Assembly (NCBI GenBank): GCA_005656395.1
Contig: SRSI01000036.1
Location: forward strand, 248,001-312,000
Source: Strongyloides papillosus
Taxonomy: Eukaryota > Nematoda > Chromadorea > Rhabditida > Strongyloididae
DNA length: 64,000 nucleotides
Reading direction: 5' to 3'
Part shown: positions 60,388 to 64,000 of the stretch, in pieces
Numbering within the stretch: the first letter of the stretch is position 1
How the letters are laid out: the number at the start of each line of letters is the position of its first letter
Translations under genes and position numbers: made by a program
Notes under the pieces: model-generated
The model's input: only the letters and a program-made list of their open reading frames with translations
Databases searched by the model: none
What the model was told of the DNA's origin: nothing

Positions 60388-63300
60388 TTATTTTGTATTT
60401 TTACAACAAACTTCTGTACAACGTTGAAGTGAAATAAAATTATTTAGTGTACCACCACAACCACCATATTTATACTCTATACATGTATCTGTCTCTGAAT
60501 CATAACCATAACGTATCTCATTACCATCACATGGTCCATGATCTCTTTCCTCACTACAGAAATATGATGGATCTTCACAACATATAGAGGTATTGAATTC
60601 AATGTTCATATGACATAAACTTCCATCGGGACATGCTTTATCGATGGAACATGTTAGTGGTTGATTATCGTTATCACTTGATAGGATTGGTAAACCATGA
60701 GGACAATAATATTTATACTCAGGACATGCTGCATTACATTGTGTCTTCGTTGGGAAGTTGTTTTCGTTACCCTTGATACCAGAGTAGATGAATGGTAAAC
60801 ATTTATTTAGCCCTGTATCAAAATACCATCTATTTATCATACGGTTACCTTCACCATCGTTTAGTGGTTGTTCACAGGGATCCTGAGTCATACGTGGACA
60901 ACAAACTGTTTCTGTTACTGTAGCACCGAGATGACAATAATGTGACGAGGGACAAGTATCAATACCGTTGTATGATGAGCATGTTAACAAGTTATTTGAT
61001 GATGACTTCAATGGAGATCCATTTAGACATGGATTTGAATCTTGGCATGTATTTTTACATTCATCTAATGTCAAGAAATTATTTGGATTTCCCTGTAATC
61101 CACTATAAATAAATTTAATACACTTCTGTGATGTTGAATTATAATACCATCTCTCTAATTTATCACTACCTTCACCGGTCTGAAGTACCATCTTACAAAT
61201 ATTTCCTTCAATAATAGGACAACAATTTGTTGTATCAGGGGAACTTCCTATATGACAATAATAATCTGATGGACAGGTGTCATGCCCACCACAGACAACA
61301 GAATCACCATTTGGATCAGTTAATGGATTTCCAATGCTACATGGATTCAAAACCACAGGACATACGATTTCACAATCATTTTTATTCAAAAAATTATTTG
61401 CGTTTCCTTTACCACCAAGGTAGATGAATGGTTTACATGTTCTTGTGGATAAATCGTAGTAATATCTTGATAATGAGTGATTTCCTAATCCTTCTTCTAG
61501 TTCCTGTTCACATGGATTACCGTTTTTACGGCAACAGTAATTGTCGGTGCCTCGTGGACCGATGTGGCAGAAGTGTGTTGATGGGCATCTAGAGGATGGT
61601 GAACAGATCTTTGGTTTTTTAGATGATGTCAAGAGAGGTGAATCAATGGCACATGGGTTTTCATAGACTGGACACATAAGTTTACAATCATCCTCCGTAA
61701 GGAACATATTTTGATTTCCTAACATTCCTTTATATTTAAATGGTATACATGATTTCGTCTGTGAATTATAATAATATCTATCTAATTGACCTTCACCAAC
61801 TCCAACGGCTAGAGGTAACTCACAAATATTACGTACACTAGAACAACATACTGTAGTATCTTGAATCTCACCAACATGACACCAATAACCTGAGGGACAT
61901 GGAGAAGATTGGTTACATTGTCTTGGATCACCATTACCTGTCAACAACAATTCCCCTGATGAACATGGATTTGGGCACTCTCTCTTACAAGATGATTCAC
62001 ACTCTTCTTTTGTCAAGAAGTTATTTTGTGTACCACCAGATCCAGAGTAGGTAAATGATAGACACCTCCTTCCACAACTCTGGTCTTCAGGATCAGCATA
62101 CCATCTTGTAACATTTCCACTACCATTTCCAATAACCAATGGTTGTGAACAGACATCTTCAACAGGATTTGGACAACAAACAGTATTTGATGGTGAATCA
62201 CCAACATGACACCATTCATCATTATTACATAAATTACAACTTTTTCTTGGTGGTTTTGTGTTCTCTGCCATTGGACATGGTGATATCCATGCTAAAAAAA
62301 TTAAATATTTTAAAGATAAAAAAAGTTAAACATACGTTTACATATCCTTTCACATTCACTTAAACTTAAGAAGTTGTTTTCATTACCCTTCAAACCGGCA
62401 AAAATAAACTTTTCACATTCTCGTTTTTCTTTATTAAAGTAGTAACGGTCTAAGATGCTATTTCCTTGACCAGTAAGTAGTGGTTGATCACATTTTTCCT
62501 CCTTGAGTCTTGGACAACAAACTGAAGTCAATTGTGACCCACTAACATGACAATAATAGTCAACAGGACATACTAAATCACTTGGACCATTACATTGTAC
62601 CTGTGAACTTGAATCGTTATTCAATGTTGCTGGTTCACCATAAGAACATGGGTTAATAATTTCAGATGGTTTTGGGGTATTAAAAGAGGTAAGGCAAGTT
62701 GCTTCACAATCAATTTGATTCATGAAATTATTACCATTACCGTGAAGGCCTTTGAAGATAAATCTTTTACAGGAGTGGGATAAATTGTCATAATACCAAC
62801 GGGAGAGGAAGTTTTCACCTTCACCTGATGTTCTTGGGAGGTTGCAAATATTGTCGACACCGTCAGGTAATGGACAACATGTTGTTGTTAAGAAATTTGC
62901 TCCAGTGTGACAATAGTAGTTATCGGGACATCCACCATTATCTGGTAGGAGGTAACTGCATGTGGAGAATGTTGAATTGATTCCCCATCCGTATGGTGTT
63001 CCATTTGGACATGGATTTATTTTTGTTTGGATGAATGGTGTTGTTGATTCTGTTAATGGTTCTTCAGTTCTTGTTGATTCAGTTCGTGGTTCTTCGGTTG
63101 TTGTTGATTCAGTTTGTGGTTCTTTAGTTGTTGTTGGTTCGGTTAATAGTTCTTTAGTTGTTGTTGAATCCGTTAGTGGTTTTTTAGTTGTTGTTGATTC
63201 CGTTAGTGGTACTTCTGTTGTTGTTGGTATCTCTTTTTTGTTTTCTGTTTCTGATGTTTCTTCTACTATTGGGTTTATTATTGGGGCTTCAGTTGTTATT

Positions 63301-64000
63301 TCAGTTGTCTCTTCTTCTACTGTTGGAATTGTTGGTGTTTCTGTTGTTGAGAGGTAATTTTTCTTGGTTGTAGATTTTCTATTTGGATGTCTATAGAATG
63401 TGGTTGTAGCTTTTAATTCTTCCTCAGTTAAGGTGGATGATGATTCCGTTGTTTTAGAGGTCTCTTGAGTTGCAGTTGTTGTTGTTGGAATGATTTTTTG
63501 AGTAGTTGATATTGGTGTTACAAATTCGACACTTGTTGAGGGAGTTTCGGCTTCTGTAACTGTTGTGGATTGTGTTGTTGTTGTGGATGTCGTTGTTGTG
63601 GAAGTAGTTGTGGTATATGTCGTTGTTATGGGAGTATTTGTAGTAAATGTCGTTGTTGTAGGTGTAGTTGTTGTTGTGAATGTCGTTGTGGTTGATTCAG
63701 TTGTTGTAGTTGTTGAAGACATTGTTGTAGTAGAAGTGACTACAGGAGCTGTACTCGTTTCTACTTCTGATGTAGTTGAAATTGTTGTTACTACTGGTGA
63801 AGTTATATTCAATGTAGGAGATGAAGGCGGAGGAGTTAAAATCTCTTGTATCGTTATTGGACTATATGGAGCTTGAGTTGCAGCAGTTATACGTGTTGAA
63901 TTATGAATATACGGACTTTGTGTTGAGACTGGAGTTACAAGTTCAATATTTGGTGGTCTTGTAATTGGTTTTATGTTTGGTAAAATTTTAACATTATTTG
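60388..64000 (-). CDS. Large secreted Kunitz/lustrin mosaic protein with Thr-rich mucin-like region (5' end outside window)
   Basis: Two exons in view: from beyond 64000 to 62336, and 62291-60388, with a 44-nt phase-1 intron. About 1188 residues are visible; start and signal peptide lie outside. The N-terminal about 310 visible residues are Thr/Ser/Pro-rich and likely O-glycosylated, ending in a 10-residue tandem repeat. Eight modules then alternate a lustrin-type Cys-rich repeat (NPC...CP..YYCH.G....T..CC) with a Kunitz domain. In seven Kunitz domains the second and fourth cysteines are missing (GxGxxxLxRWYY and YxGLxGNxNNF replace GPC and GCGGN). The last domain (starting CSEERDHGPCDGN) has all six Cys in standard spacing, with Asp at P1. 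C. elegans has similar Kunitz-lustrin cuticle or molting proteins. Role inferred: extracellular matrix or cuticle, not simple trypsin inhibition. Confidence 0.9.
63041..63215 (-). repeat. 30-bp tandem repeat encoding STTTxxPxTE decapeptides
   Basis: About five and a half in-frame copies of a 30-bp unit inside the mucin-like exon. Units include STTTKKPLTD, STTTKELLTE, PTTTKEPQTE, STTTEEPRTE and STRTEEPLTE. Copies are diverged at the DNA level, so the array is not freshly expanded. Confidence 0.85.

Noticed and set aside
62962..63876. Plus-strand Val-rich frames opposite the mucin region
   Set aside because: Antisense shadows of the ACA/ACT Thr repeats.

Overview
This 64 kb window is nuclear DNA from a nematode. 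Intergenic DNA is extremely AT-rich. Most introns are about 40-60 nt with GTAAG-like donors and short AG acceptors (TTTCAG/TTTAG type). Several genes have a polypyrimidine-AG a few bases before the ATG, which looks like a spliced-leader (trans-splicing) acceptor. The gene content is nematode-like: a LIM-4-type LIM-homeobox gene, SWSN-1, OATP with a Kazal domain, and a Kunitz/lustrin mosaic protein. Base composition and intron size fit a clade IV parasite of the Strongyloides type; that is inference, not proof.

Left part (1-13.5 kb): two tandem minus-strand genes for small secreted EF-hand proteins (1.7-3.3 kb); a head-to-head pair FMC1-like (ATP synthase assembly factor) / NDUFS2 (complex I 49 kDa) at 5.2-7.2 kb; a small single-pass Cys-rich membrane protein; a tandem duplication of a choline/ethanolamine kinase gene, including about 0.5 kb of upstream DNA (8.4-12.3 kb); then an inositol polyphosphate multikinase (IPMK) ending only 45 bp from a convergent single-Ig-domain gene.

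Middle-left (13.5-20 kb): succinyl-CoA ligase ADP-forming beta subunit (SUCLA2 type) divergent from EMC6, then an AP-2 transcription factor. A 0.4 kb GC-richer, hairpin-bearing segment lies between EMC6 and AP-2. A gene desert of about 11.8 kb follows (20-31.75 kb).

Middle-right (31.7-47.2 kb): a divergent PP1-type phosphatase faces a minus-strand cluster read in the order PLC-beta, POP7-like (RNase P/MRP), FDXR (ferredoxin reductase) with operon-like spacing. After a 4 kb empty stretch, SWSN-1 (SWI/SNF core) is head-to-head with the GINS subunit SLD5, with an E2F-like palindrome between them.

Right part (47.2-64 kb): an AT-rich stretch with a probable Tc1-like transposase relic, an OATP transporter, a LIM-4/Lhx6/8-type LIM-homeobox gene with an unresolved 5' region, and the 3' part of a large secreted mucin-Kunitz-lustrin protein that runs off the right edge.

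Many genes carry a very small or short first exon (11-123 nt) that simple ORF calling misses. I reconstructed these by matching splice phase and reading frame. I recognised no tRNA, rRNA or CRISPR, and no intact transposon.
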